A program made the position numbers and the translations under genes. This document shows, piece by piece, positions 52,953 through 61,713 of a DNA stretch of 64,000 nucleotides. The DNA comes from Burkholderiales bacterium (GTDB lineage Bacteria; Pseudomonadota; Gammaproteobacteria; Burkholderiales; SG8-39). Below the pieces are notes generated by a model. It made no database searches, had not been told where the DNA came from, and was given only the letters and a program-made list of their open reading frames with translations. Within the stretch, counting starts at the first letter, position 1; each line of letters starts with the position of its first letter. The DNA lies in NCBI GenBank assembly GCA_017880775.1, contig JADGRQ010000003.1, positions 56,110-120,109 of the forward strand, written 5' to 3'.

Positions 52953-54914
52953 ATGATTTCGCGGCATTTTCGCATATTGCTGTTAGGTCTGGTCGGCGCC
53001 TGCGCCGCGCTGCCTGCATCCGGCGCGAAACCGCCGCGCGGAATGTCTGCTGACGACGCGATTCTCGCGGCACAGGCGGCGTTCCGTGCGGGCGACCCGG
53101 TCAAGCTGGCGCGGTATTCCGCCGGCCTCGAAGAGCATCTGCTCGCACCCTGGCTCGAATACTGGCGGCTCAAGCTGCGCCTCGAAGACATCGGATCGGG
53201 AGAAGTGCGGGCGTTTCTTGCGCGGGAACCGGGCAGCTACGTCGCCGAGCGGCTGCGCACCGAGTGGCTCAAAGAGCTCGGTAAACGCGGCGACTGGCAG
53301 ACCTTCGAACTCGAGCGCGCGCCGCTCACGGTCGAAGACGCAGAGATTCGCTGCTACGGGCTTGCCGCGCGCTTGGCCAAGGGTGACCGCAGCGCGCTCG
53401 ACGAGCTGGGGCAGTTCTGGCTTGAGCCAAAGTCCCTGCCTGTGGGCTGCGTGATGGTCGCCGAGGAGGCAGTCCGCTCCGGCAAATTCACGGCTGGCGA
53501 CATATGGCAGCGCGTAAGGCTGCTCCTCGAGGCGGGTCAGCTGGACGCTGCGCGGGGTGCGATCGGCTGGCTGCCTGCCGGCGAGACGCCCGACGAACGG
53601 CAACTCGCGCTCGCCGCCACCCAACCGCAGAAGCTTCTTGCTTCGCTGCCACAGGCGCTCGATATCCGTCCGCAGCGCGAGATGGCGATGTTTGCAGCGG
53701 CGCGCATCGCTCGCGACGAACCGCGCTCGGTCGCCGAGCGCCTCGAAGGACGCCTCGGCCAGCTGCTGCCCGCCCCGGATTTGCGCCACCTGTGGGGACG
53801 CGTGGCGTACGAGGCCGCGCGCCGGTTGATTCCGGAAGCCGCCGACTGGTATGCGCGCGCTGGCGATACCATGTTGAACGACGAGCAGCTCGCGTGGAAG
53901 GTGCGTGCTGCGCTGCGTGCCGGCGTGTGGCCCCCGGTGATCGAGGCCGTCGATTGCATGTCCCTCGCGGCACATCAGGACGCGGCCTGGTCGTACTGGT
54001 ATGCCCGCGCGCTCGGCGCAACCGGCCGGCCGGACGGCGCGCGCGCCTACCTGCTGCGCATTGCGGGCAAACCGAATTTTTACGGCATGCTCGCTACGGA
54101 CGAACTCGGAGAGGAGTTCAGCGTGCCTGAGCCGTTTCACCAGCCGGGCGCGGATGAAGTGGCCCGCGCGCGCGCCAATCCGGGCCTCGCGCGCGCGCTC
54201 GAACTCTACCGACTCAATCTGCGCAGCGACGCGACGCGCGAATGGGCGTTCACGGTGCGCAATCTCGACGATGCGCATCTGATCGCTGCCGCGGAGCTCG
54301 CGCGCCAGGCAGGGATTTTCGACCGAGCGATCAACACCGCCATCCGGACGGTGTCCCTGCACAACTTCCGGTTGCGTTATCTGGCGCCGTTCCGAGAAGT
54401 TTTCCGCGAGTACGCGAAGGCGCACGATCTGGATGAAGCCTGGCTGCTCGGCCTGACCCGCCAAGAGAGCCGCTTTATCGCCAATGCGAAATCGGTCGCC
54501 GGTGCGCAGGGGCTGATGCAGTTGATGCCGGCGACGGCGCGCTGGGTCGCGGGCAAGGCTGGCCTGGTGGATTTCCGTCCGGCGAGAGTCATCGAGCCGG
54601 AAATCAATATCGCGCTCGGCTCGCGTTACCTCAGGCTGGTGCTGAACGATCTGGGCCACCCGGTGCTCGCTTCTGCCGCGTACAACGCGGGCCCCGGGCG
54701 CGCGCGGCGCTGGCGCGGCGTGAAGCCGCTCGAGGGCGCGATCTACGCCGAGACAATCCCGTTCAACGAGACGCGCGATTACGTGAAGAGCGTGATGGCG
54801 AACACGGTGTATTACGCCGCGCTGTTCGGCGGCGTCCGTCAATCGCTCAAGGCGCGCCTCGGGACGATTCCCGCGAAGACGGCCGGCGATCGATTCAACG
54901 AAGAACTGCCATGA
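52953..54914 (+). CDS. slt: Soluble lytic murein transglycosylase
   Basis: Periplasmic enzyme cleaving peptidoglycan to anhydro-muropeptides. 653 residues: signal peptide (HFRILLLGLVGACAALPASG), a long helical superhelix (U and L domains) over about 30-480, and the SLT catalytic domain. Its catalytic glutamate is in GLTRQESRFIANAKSVAGAQ near residue 505, followed by GLMQLMPATARWVAGKAG and SAAYNAGPGRARRWRG. A -10-like TATCCT ends about 10 nt before the ATG. The stop overlaps the next gene by 4 nt (ATGA). Confidence 0.97.
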   Translation: MISRHFRILLLGLVGACAALPASGAKPPRGMSADDAILAAQAAFRAGDPVKLARYSAGLEEHLLAPWLEYWRLKLRLEDIGSGEVRAFLAREPGSYVAERLRTEWLKELGKRGDWQTFELERAPLTVEDAEIRCYGLAARLAKGDRSALDELGQFWLEPKSLPVGCVMVAEEAVRSGKFTAGDIWQRVRLLLEAGQLDAARGAIGWLPAGETPDERQLALAATQPQKLLASLPQALDIRPQREMAMFAAARIARDEPRSVAERLEGRLGQLLPAPDLRHLWGRVAYEAARRLIPEAADWYARAGDTMLNDEQLAWKVRAALRAGVWPPVIEAVDCMSLAAHQDAAWSYWYARALGATGRPDGARAYLLRIAGKPNFYGMLATDELGEEFSVPEPFHQPGADEVARARANPGLARALELYRLNLRSDATREWAFTVRNLDDAHLIAAAELARQAGIFDRAINTAIRTVSLHNFRLRYLAPFREVFREYAKAHDLDEAWLLGLTRQESRFIANAKSVAGAQGLMQLMPATARWVAGKAGLVDFRPARVIEPEINIALGSRYLRLVLNDLGHPVLASAAYNAGPGRARRWRGVKPLEGAIYAETIPFNETRDYVKSVMANTVYYAALFGGVRQSLKARLGTIPAKTAGDRFNEELP

Positions 54915-55879
54915 CGGATAACATTCTCGTGCTCGGCGGAAGCGGCTTCGTCGGCCGGCACGTCGTCGGCGCGCTCGCTGCGCGCGGAACGCACGTGACC
55001 GTCCCATCGCGGCGCCGCGATCACGCCAAGCACCTCATTCTGCTTCCCACGGTCGAGGTCGTCGAAGCCGACATCAACGATCCGCCGACGCTGCAATGGC
55101 TCGTGGCTGGACGTGGCGCAGTGATCAACCTGGTGGGTATTCTGCACGGCCGGCACGGCAGACCCGATGAGCGCTGGCCGAACGATTACGGACCGGACTT
55201 CGCGCGCGCGCACGTCGAGCTGCCGCGCGCGATCGTCGCCGCCTGTCGCAAACACCACGTGCGACGCCTGCTGCACCTGAGTGCACTCGGTGCCGAGCGC
55301 ACCGCGCCGAGCGACTATCTGCGCTCAAAGGCCGCCGGCGAGGAGGTGGTTCTCGCGGCGATGGATATCGCAACCAGCGTGTTCCGGCCCTCAGTGGTGT
55401 TTGGCGCGGAGGACCGCTTCCTCAATCTGTTCTCGCGACTGGTCTCGGTTACGCCGGTGCTTGCGTTAGCCGGCGCAGAGGCCCGCTTCCAGCCGGTGTA
55501 CGTCGGCGACGTGGCGCGCGCTTTGGTCAGCGCGCTCGAAGACCACGCGTCGTTCGGCAAGCGCTACGACCTGTGCGGCCCGAGCGTGTATTCCCTGCGC
55601 CAGCTGGTCGAGTATGTCTGCCGCGTGACCAGCCGCAGACGCATGGTGATCGGCCTGCCCGGCTCGCTCGCACACCTGCTGGCATGGGCGCTCGAGCATC
55701 TTCCCGGGACGCTCATGTCGCGCGACAACCTGCTCTCGATGCAAGTTCCGAGCGTTTGCGATTGCCTGCTGCCCTTCGGCATTGCGGCGATGCCGCTCGA
55801 AGCGGTCGCGCCGCATTACCTCGTCGATAGCGGGCCGCGCGCTCATTACGCAGAATTCCGGGATCGGGCAAGGCGCTAG
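54911..55879 (+). CDS. NDUFA9-like atypical SDR (complex I accessory-type) NAD(P)-binding protein
   Basis: 322 residues of the atypical short-chain dehydrogenase class related to mitochondrial complex I subunit NDUFA9. The dinucleotide loop is ILVLGGSGFVGRHVVGALAA, followed by AVINLVGILHG, LLHLSALGAE and the SDYLRSKAAGEEVVL helix. No catalytic activity is established for this group; a role in quinone or respiratory-complex biology is inferred. ATG 54911 overlaps the slt stop; a GST gene follows after 4 nt. MidA, another complex I-linked family, is at 60.5 kb. Confidence 0.9.
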   Translation: MTDNILVLGGSGFVGRHVVGALAARGTHVTVPSRRRDHAKHLILLPTVEVVEADINDPPTLQWLVAGRGAVINLVGILHGRHGRPDERWPNDYGPDFARAHVELPRAIVAACRKHHVRRLLHLSALGAERTAPSDYLRSKAAGEEVVLAAMDIATSVFRPSVVFGAEDRFLNLFSRLVSVTPVLALAGAEARFQPVYVGDVARALVSALEDHASFGKRYDLCGPSVYSLRQLVEYVCRVTSRRRMVIGLPGSLAHLLAWALEHLPGTLMSRDNLLSMQVPSVCDCLLPFGIAAMPLEAVAPHYLVDSGPRAHYAEFRDRARR

Positions 55880-55883
55880 TGGA

Positions 55884-56537
55884 ATGACTGTTTCAACGCT
55901 GGTTATCGGGAACAAGAATTACTCGTCGTGGTCGCTGCGGGCGTGGTTGCTGATGCAGGTCGCCGGAATTGCGTTCCGGGAAGTGCGCATTGCGCTGTAC
56001 GGCGCAGGCGCGAAGCAGGAGATCCTCCGCTACTCGCCCTCGGGCAAGGTGCCATGCCTGGTGGATGGCGAGGTGCGCGTCTGGGATTCGCTCGCGATCG
56101 CCGAATACCTCGCCGAGAGACATCCGGGACTGTGGCCCGAGGCAACGGACGCGCGCGCACTGGCGCGCTCGATCAGCGCCGAGATGCACTCCGGTTTTGC
56201 GAACCTGCGCCAGCACATGAGCATGAATTGCCGCAAGCGCCATCCGGGCAAGGGGCGTACGCCCGAAGTGCTGGAGGAAATCGCGCGCATCGTTTCGATC
56301 TGGGGTGATTGCCGCGCGCGTTCCGCGGCGAACGGCGAGTTTCTGTTCGGGCGTTTTTCGATCGCCGACGCGATGTACGCGCCCGTGGTTCTGCGCTTTC
56401 AGACCTATGAGGTCGAACTGCCGCCGGCCTGCCGCGCCTACGCAGACGCAATGCTCGCGCTGCCGGCAATGAAGCGGTGGCTGGCGGATGCGGAGCGCGA
56501 GGTCGAGATGATTGCAGCGTTCGAGATGTACGGCTGA
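55884..56537 (+). CDS. Glutathione S-transferase family protein
   Basis: 217 residues: thioredoxin-fold N-terminus (LVIGNKNYSSWSLRAWLLMQ, with the SSWS segment where the active Ser/Cys lies) and GKVPCLVDGEVRVWDSLAIA for gamma-glutamyl binding, then the helical domain (LFGRFSIADAMYAPVVLRF). This resembles the YfcF-type group. Likely glutathione-dependent detoxification or peroxidase activity; substrate unknown. ATG 55884 was chosen at the family start. It lies in the slt-SDR-GST-cca operon. Confidence 0.9.
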   Translation: MTVSTLVIGNKNYSSWSLRAWLLMQVAGIAFREVRIALYGAGAKQEILRYSPSGKVPCLVDGEVRVWDSLAIAEYLAERHPGLWPEATDARALARSISAEMHSGFANLRQHMSMNCRKRHPGKGRTPEVLEEIARIVSIWGDCRARSAANGEFLFGRFSIADAMYAPVVLRFQTYEVELPPACRAYADAMLALPAMKRWLADAEREVEMIAAFEMYG

Positions 56538-56546
56538 TCGCCATCG

Positions 56547-57662
56547 ATGAAGACCTACATCGTGGGCGGCGCGGTGCGGGATGAATGGCTCGGGCTGCCG
56601 GTCGCCGACCGCGATTGGGTCGTCGTCGGCGCGACGCCTGAAGAGCTGGTCGCGCTCTGCTACCGGCCGGTCGGCAGGAATTTCCCGGTATTCCTGCATC
56701 CTGACACGCACGAGGAGTACGCGCTTGCCCGCACCGAGAGGAAGAGCGGCCGCGGCTACCGCGGCTTCACGGTTTACAGCGCGCCCGACGTCACCCTCGA
56801 AGAAGACCTCGCGCGGCGCGACCTGACGATCAATGCGATGGCCAAAGACGAGGCGGGGGTGCTGGTCGATCCGTTCGGTGGCGCGCGCGACCTGAAAGAC
56901 GGAGTGTTGCGTCACGTGAGCGAGGCGTTTGCCGAGGATCCGGTGCGTATCCTGCGAGTTGCGCGCTTCGCTGCACGCTTTCGCTTCCGGATCGCCGACG
57001 AGACTCTGGCGCTGATGCGCCGCATGGTCGAGGCCGGCGAGGCCGACCATCTCGTGGCCGAGCGCGTCTGGCAGGAATTCGCGCGTGGGCTGGAGGAGGC
57101 CTACCCTGGCGAAATGCTGCTTGCGCTGGAACGCTGCGGAGCGCTGGTGAAGCTTCTGCCGGAACTGGTGCCTGCCCTCGAGGGGGAGGCATGGGCAAAG
57201 GTGCTCGACGCGCTCGAGCGCGCGGCGCAGTCCGGCGCGGCGCTGCCGGTTCGTTTCGCGCTGCTCGTCTGGCCGCTGGGTGCAGACGGCGTGGAAGGCA
57301 TCGACCGATTGTGCGAGCGCTTGCGTGCACCTGCCGAGGTTCGCGATCTGGGGCTGCTCGCTTTGCGTTTTCAGGCGGATTTGCGTGGTGCAGCCAACGC
57401 CTCACCCGAGGCGCTGCTCGTGCTGTTGAGAAAAGCGGATACGTTCCGTCGCGGCGAGCGGTTCGGGGAATTGCTCGCGGCTCTGCAGTTGGCGGAGCCG
57501 GGACCGGGCTCGGCGCATGCCGCGCAAAGGTTGAGGCGGGCGCTTGAAGCGGCAACCTCCATCGACGCAGGCGCTGTTGCGCGCGCGGCGGGCGAACCCG
57601 CGGAGATCTCCGGACACATCGAAGCAGCGCGTCTCGCCGCCGTGCGCGCCGCGCTCGGCTAG
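56547..57662 (+). CDS. cca: CCA-adding tRNA nucleotidyltransferase lacking the HD domain
   Basis: Adds or repairs the 3' CCA of tRNAs. Class II polymerase-beta-type head: YIVGGAVRDEWLGLPVADRD with the metal aspartates D21 and D23, then LARRDLTINAMAKDEAG and DPVRILRVARFAARF. At 371 residues it is shorter than the usual betaproteobacterial enzyme of 400 or more. The HD phosphohydrolase segment is degenerate: where relatives read LLHDLGK, this protein reads LLVWPLGADG near 239-248. The HxxxL and HHGH parts are missing too. CCA addition should be intact, while phosphatase and 2',3'-cyclic phosphodiesterase activities should be lost. Confidence 0.93.
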   Translation: MKTYIVGGAVRDEWLGLPVADRDWVVVGATPEELVALCYRPVGRNFPVFLHPDTHEEYALARTERKSGRGYRGFTVYSAPDVTLEEDLARRDLTINAMAKDEAGVLVDPFGGARDLKDGVLRHVSEAFAEDPVRILRVARFAARFRFRIADETLALMRRMVEAGEADHLVAERVWQEFARGLEEAYPGEMLLALERCGALVKLLPELVPALEGEAWAKVLDALERAAQSGAALPVRFALLVWPLGADGVEGIDRLCERLRAPAEVRDLGLLALRFQADLRGAANASPEALLVLLRKADTFRRGERFGELLAALQLAEPGPGSAHAAQRLRRALEAATSIDAGAVARAAGEPAEISGHIEAARLAAVRAALG

Positions 57663-57663
57663 T

Positions 57664-58926
57664 TCATTCCACAAACAGGCGGCGACGCATCGCCTGCAGG
57701 CGCCGGTAGGTATCGTGGCTGGACGGTGCACCCATGTTCACGACCGCGTAACGGTAGCTGCCCAGCCACTTCATCTCGCGCGCCAGGCTCGCCCCGCGCT
57801 TCAGATAAAGCATCAGGCGCGCGTCCGGGTATTCGTGGCGCACCTGCGCGAGCATTTCCTGCGTCGGCTCGGCGGCGAGCGGTTTGCCGTCGAACTTGCG
57901 CAACGCGAAGCTCGCGGCGTGGCGATACACGGTCGCGGCACGCTCGACACGCGGCGCGTCTCCGAGCGCCAGATCGAGGGCCATCCGGTAGGGGTTCACT
58001 CCATCCACCGCCTCGTACAGGTAGGCGAGCTGCGACGCCATGCGGGGATTGATCTCGATGATATTCAGCCGCCCGCTTTCGGGCTGCCACATCAGCTCGA
58101 TATTGAAGAAACCGTGCCGGTAGCCGATGCCCTGCAGCACCCGCGCGGCGAGTGCGGTCATGCGCGTTTGCACCTCCGCGGGAACGCGCGAGGGGTACTC
58201 GAAACTGGCGAATGCCTGCGTCCCCGGGTACATGATCTCGTCGATGATCCCGAGCACGCGGACTTCACCTCCGTGCGCATACCCGTCGAGGCTGACTTGT
58301 ACCCCGTCGAGCAGTTCTTCGGCGATCATGTGGTGCGCATCGACGCGGTAGTCGGTGTACCACGCCATCAGGTCGTTGAACGGCTTGACCAGCCTCTTGA
58401 TGAGGAATTTCTCGAACGGCCAGAAACGCAGGTGCCGCCGCAGTTGATCAAAGCTGTCAATGCGGCGCGCGAGCACCGAGTAGGTGGCCTTGATCGGCTT
58501 GACGAAGCACGGCAGCTCGAAGGCCAGCTCGTCGCGCCGGCGCACGGTGTAAGGGAAAGCGGCGAAGCGCGGCGTCGCATCCGGGGCGAGCCGGGCGTAA
58601 GCGCTGCGCCCGTAAAACTTGTGCTGCGTGGTGATCACCGTGCGCGGGTCGTTGCCTGGCAGCCCGAGCTTTTCCGCAAGCACGGCCGCGACCAGCGCGC
58701 CGAACTGCTCGTTGTTGGAAACGATGCCATCGAGCCGCTCGCGCCTGAATCGCGCTGCCAGCCGGTTGACGTAGCCGAACACGTCGAACCAGAGCAGCTG
58801 CGCGTTCCCGGGAAAACGGAACAGATCGAAGCCCTCGAAGATGAATTCGTACCGGTCGCGGTATTCTGGCCGGCTGAACTCCAGCCGGTCCCAGTCCTTG
58901 GCGAACAGTACGAGGATGCGCTTCAC
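57664..58926 (-). CDS. ATP-grasp domain protein of unknown substrate
   Basis: 420 residues of an ATP-grasp ligase-like protein. The N-terminal domain starts VKRILVLFAKDWDRLEF. The central ATP-binding strand region has ELPCFVKPIKATYSVLARRI, and the metal-binding end of the fold is FNIELMWQPESGRLNIIEIN followed by PRMASQLAYLYE. Such enzymes form amide or thioester bonds between a carboxylate and a nucleophile; the substrate cannot be predicted. GTG 58926 was chosen (AGGGA 4 nt upstream); a 26-residue in-frame extension is possible. It ends 1 nt after the cca stop, convergent. Confidence 0.85.
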   Translation of the reverse strand: MKRILVLFAKDWDRLEFSRPEYRDRYEFIFEGFDLFRFPGNAQLLWFDVFGYVNRLAARFRRERLDGIVSNNEQFGALVAAVLAEKLGLPGNDPRTVITTQHKFYGRSAYARLAPDATPRFAAFPYTVRRRDELAFELPCFVKPIKATYSVLARRIDSFDQLRRHLRFWPFEKFLIKRLVKPFNDLMAWYTDYRVDAHHMIAEELLDGVQVSLDGYAHGGEVRVLGIIDEIMYPGTQAFASFEYPSRVPAEVQTRMTALAARVLQGIGYRHGFFNIELMWQPESGRLNIIEINPRMASQLAYLYEAVDGVNPYRMALDLALGDAPRVERAATVYRHAASFALRKFDGKPLAAEPTQEMLAQVRHEYPDARLMLYLKRGASLAREMKWLGSYRYAVVNMGAPSSHDTYRRLQAMRRRLFVE

Positions 58927-59083
58927 GATGTCCCTGAGCTCGTGCGCGATACCCCAATGATACGATCCGAACCGCCGGCCGGATGCGGGTGTTTTGCGGC
59001 GCAAGTTTGCATCGGGCTGACGGAGGCGCTGCGCAAACCCGCTAAACTGCGCGCTTTTCGAAAACTTGGGGAGAGCGCAAGCG

Positions 59084-59701
59084 ATGATCGATCTCTACAC
59101 TTGGACCACGCCCAACGGCCGCAAGGTGTCCATCATGCTCGAGGAATGCGCCCTGCCTTACCGGGCGCACCGGATCGACATCGGCAAGGGCGAGCAGTTC
59201 AAGCCCGAGTTCGTCGCGATCAGTCCGAACAGCAAGATCCCGGCGATTGCCGACTCGGAGGGCCCCGACGGAAAGCCGTTCCGAATGTTCGAGTCCGGCG
59301 CGATTCTCGTCTACCTCTCCGGCAAGACCGGCAAGTTCCTCCCGGCAAGCGTGCGCGGCAAGTACGAGGCGCTGCAATGGCTGATGTTCCAGATGGGCGG
59401 CGTGGGCCCGATGTTCGGCCAGACTCATCATTTCCTGCGCGTGGCGCCCGAGCCCGTGCCGTATGCGATCGAGCGCTACTCGAAGGAGACGCGGCGGCTT
59501 TACGCGGTGCTCGAGCAGCGCCTGGCCGATACGCCGTTTCTCGCCACGGAGTATTCGATCGCCGACATTGCGACCTACCCCTGGGTCGCCCGCCATGAAT
59601 GGCACAAGGTGGATCTTGCCGACTTTCCGAACGTGAAGCGCTGGTACGACACGATCGGCGGGCGGCCGGCGGTGGTGCGCGGAATGGCGGTTCCGGCCTG
59701 A
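59084..59701 (+). CDS. Glutathione S-transferase, YfcG/YghU (nu-class) type
   Basis: 205 residues closely resembling E. coli YfcG, a glutathione-dependent disulfide-bond reductase. The start MIDLYTWTTPNGRKVSIMLE has the TPNG active loop. GKGEQFKPEFVAISPNSKIP and FESGAILVYLSGKTGKFLP follow. The GPMFGQTHHF and PYAIERYSKETRRLYAVL segments are nearly the same as in the nu class. ATG 59084 was chosen for its GGGGAGAG ribosome site; an ATG 18 nt earlier is in frame. It does not share an operon with the ATP-grasp gene, which is divergent. Confidence 0.94.
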   Translation: MIDLYTWTTPNGRKVSIMLEECALPYRAHRIDIGKGEQFKPEFVAISPNSKIPAIADSEGPDGKPFRMFESGAILVYLSGKTGKFLPASVRGKYEALQWLMFQMGGVGPMFGQTHHFLRVAPEPVPYAIERYSKETRRLYAVLEQRLADTPFLATEYSIADIATYPWVARHEWHKVDLADFPNVKRWYDTIGGRPAVVRGMAVPA

Positions 59702-59717
59702 TGGCTGCGCGGGGCGG

Positions 59718-59840
59718 ATGCAACCGGAGTCGCGTAGCGCGCTGCTGGTGCCGGGACTCGGGCACGCGGTGATGCTGGAGACCGAGTGGCAGCGCGCGGC
59801 GCAAGCGCTGCTCGACTGGCTGGAAGAAACCCGGCTCTAG
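59718..59840 (+). pseudogene. C-terminal remnant of an alpha/beta hydrolase
   Basis: A 40-codon frame ends LLVPGLGHAVMLETEWQRAA, then QALLDWLEE. This is the characteristic last segment of an alpha/beta hydrolase, with the catalytic-histidine motif GHAVMLE. No hydrolase body lies upstream (that space is the GST gene), so this is the stump of a deleted gene. Confidence 0.6.
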
Positions 59841-59862
59841 TCGGGTACCGACGCAGCGGGCC

Positions 59863-60525
59863 TTAACGCGGCGCTTTTTTCGCGTACTTCGCGAGGAAGG
59901 CGTTGATGTCCTCGACGCGCAACTGGGGCTCGCCTTGCACCGGCCGGGTACCGGTCACGCGGTTCATCCACTCCATGTTCTCCTGCATGCGCGCAACCAC
60001 TGCCGGCCATTGCGTGGCCGTGTGGCGTTGCGGGTCCGGCAGCACGTGGCATTGCTGGCAGGCGAGCCTGAATGCCTCTCCGGAAGGCCGATTCACTTCG
60101 GGATATTTCTGCACGTCGAGCGGTTTCTGCGCATTGCGCGCCAGATAGGCGAGCAGCGCGTGCGCCTCGGGTCCGCTCGGCGCTTCGACACCGGCCATCA
60201 TCTCGCTCATCAGCGTCCCCATGTTGCCGCGCCCCTGCATGCGCAGCACCATGCGCTCGACGATCGCCGGCCATTTCGCGGCGTGGTGCATGGCAGGGTT
60301 GGGCAGGTTGTGGCACTGTACGCAGTAACGCATGGTCAGTTGCGCGCCGCGCGATTCCGGCTGCGGAAGCTGCCGCGGCTCGAAACCAGGCGGCAGGATG
60401 CGCTCGAGCATCGGCCCGTGCGGACTTTCTGCCCGGCGCTTGCGCGCCGCTGCCATGTCGGGGTCCGCGAAGGCGAGATCGACGACCGCGAAAAGCAACC
60501 CGATGCAGGCGAGGCGCCGTTTCAC
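59863..60525 (-). CDS. Exported diheme cytochrome c
   Basis: 220 residues with a signal peptide (MKRRLACIGLLFAVVDLAFA) and two heme c motifs, CVQCH near residue 68 and CQQCH near 157. Each is followed by a similar helix with a candidate axial methionine (MHHAAKWPAIVERMVLRMQG and HTATQWPAVVARMQENMEWM), so the protein is an internal duplication. It is probably a periplasmic electron carrier. Its ATG overlaps the MidA-like gene stop (ATGA), an unusual coupling of a cytochrome with a methyltransferase. Confidence 0.88.
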   Translation of the reverse strand: MKRRLACIGLLFAVVDLAFADPDMAAARKRRAESPHGPMLERILPPGFEPRQLPQPESRGAQLTMRYCVQCHNLPNPAMHHAAKWPAIVERMVLRMQGRGNMGTLMSEMMAGVEAPSGPEAHALLAYLARNAQKPLDVQKYPEVNRPSGEAFRLACQQCHVLPDPQRHTATQWPAVVARMQENMEWMNRVTGTRPVQGEPQLRVEDINAFLAKYAKKAPR

Positions 60526-61679
60526 AGCGTATGCACCCGATCGCCGCGCGAAAATCCGATCAGCGGGGCGTCGATACCGCGACCGAGCGCCAACACCTTG
60601 AAAAGCTCGCCCATTTCAGCAGGCGAAAGGAGCGTGTTCGCCTCCGCGGCGCGCGGCGCGTAGCGCACGGCATCTTTGGCATTGCAGCGGCCGAGAACTT
60701 CGGTGATGCCGCAGTTCACCAGGAACTGCGCCTGCGTCGCGTAGCCGAGCACGTCCAGTCCAGCGCGCGCACCGGCGTCGGCGAGCGCGCTGAAATCCAC
60801 GTGCGCGGTGATGTCCTGCAATCCGGGCTGAACGAAGACCTCGCCGTGCGCGTGGTGGCGGTAATGGCACATCAGCGTTCCCATCGAGCGTTGCGGATGG
60901 TAATACTCCCGGTGCGCGAAGCCGTAGTCGATGGCGAGGAGCGCACCCGCCTCGAGCGTCCCGGCGAGCAACGCGATCCACGCCTGCGCCGCGAGCCCGA
61001 TCTCGCTCTGGTAGCGCCCCGGGGGCGGCGAACCGATCGAACCCGCGCCCGCGATCGCCCTCGCGGCGTCGAGGACGGCACCCGCCGCGGCACGCTCCGA
61101 CCATGCCAACTCTCCCTCATTCTCGCAGACGCCGCGCTCCTTGATGCCGTTCCGGGTCCACGCGATCGCATGCACCGGGAGCGCATCGGCGACTTCGTTG
61201 GCAATCACCACGCCGCGAAACCGCTCCGGCAGACGGTCCAGCCAAATCGCCTGCGAGCCGATGCGCTGGCGCTGGCGGTCGCGCAATTCCGCGCTGGTTT
61301 CGAGAATGAAGTAATCGGGAAGAATCCCCGCGCCGAGCGCAAGCTCTGCAAGCAGGCCTTCGGCGAGCGCCCCGCTGCCCGCGCCTAGTTCGAGGATCGC
61401 ACCGCCGGTTTGTCCAACCAGCTCCGCCACCTGCGCGGCGAGCGTTTGAGCGAACAGCGGCCCCAGCTCCGGCGCCGTGACAAAATCGCCGCCCGGGCCG
61501 AGCTTGGCCGAACCGGCCGCGTAGTACCCGAGGCCCGGCGCGTGGAGCGCCAGTTCCATGTAACGCGCGAAACTCATCCAGTTGCCGTGCGCGCGGAGTT
61601 CGGCGCGGATGCACTCGACCAGCGCGCGGCTCACCGCAAGCGCGTTCGCGTCGGGCGCGGGTAGTTCGACCAGGCGCAT
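60522..61679 (-). CDS. MidA/NDUFAF7 family class I SAM-dependent methyltransferase
   Basis: 385 residues of the DUF185 family. Human NDUFAF7 in this family methylates an arginine of the complex I subunit NDUFS2 during assembly. Motifs: MSFARYMELALHAPGLGYYA, GDFVTAPELGPLFAQTLAAQ, SAM-binding ILELGAGSGALAEGLLAEL and VIANEVADALPVHAIAW. It is divergent from the pteridine reductase gene over 34 nt and its stop overlaps the diheme cytochrome start. A role in respiratory-complex assembly is inferred from the family. Confidence 0.92.
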   Translation of the reverse strand: MRLVELPAPDANALAVSRALVECIRAELRAHGNWMSFARYMELALHAPGLGYYAAGSAKLGPGGDFVTAPELGPLFAQTLAAQVAELVGQTGGAILELGAGSGALAEGLLAELALGAGILPDYFILETSAELRDRQRQRIGSQAIWLDRLPERFRGVVIANEVADALPVHAIAWTRNGIKERGVCENEGELAWSERAAAGAVLDAARAIAGAGSIGSPPPGRYQSEIGLAAQAWIALLAGTLEAGALLAIDYGFAHREYYHPQRSMGTLMCHYRHHAHGEVFVQPGLQDITAHVDFSALADAGARAGLDVLGYATQAQFLVNCGITEVLGRCNAKDAVRYAPRAAEANTLLSPAEMGELFKVLALGRGIDAPLIGFSRGDRVHTL

Positions 61680-61713
61680 GCAGGGGAATTTACCCTAGAA
61701 TCACGCGACCGCC

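Noticed and set aside
52983..55007. 674-codon minus-strand frame
   Set aside because: Antisense to slt, whose signal peptide and catalytic glutamate motif are intact.
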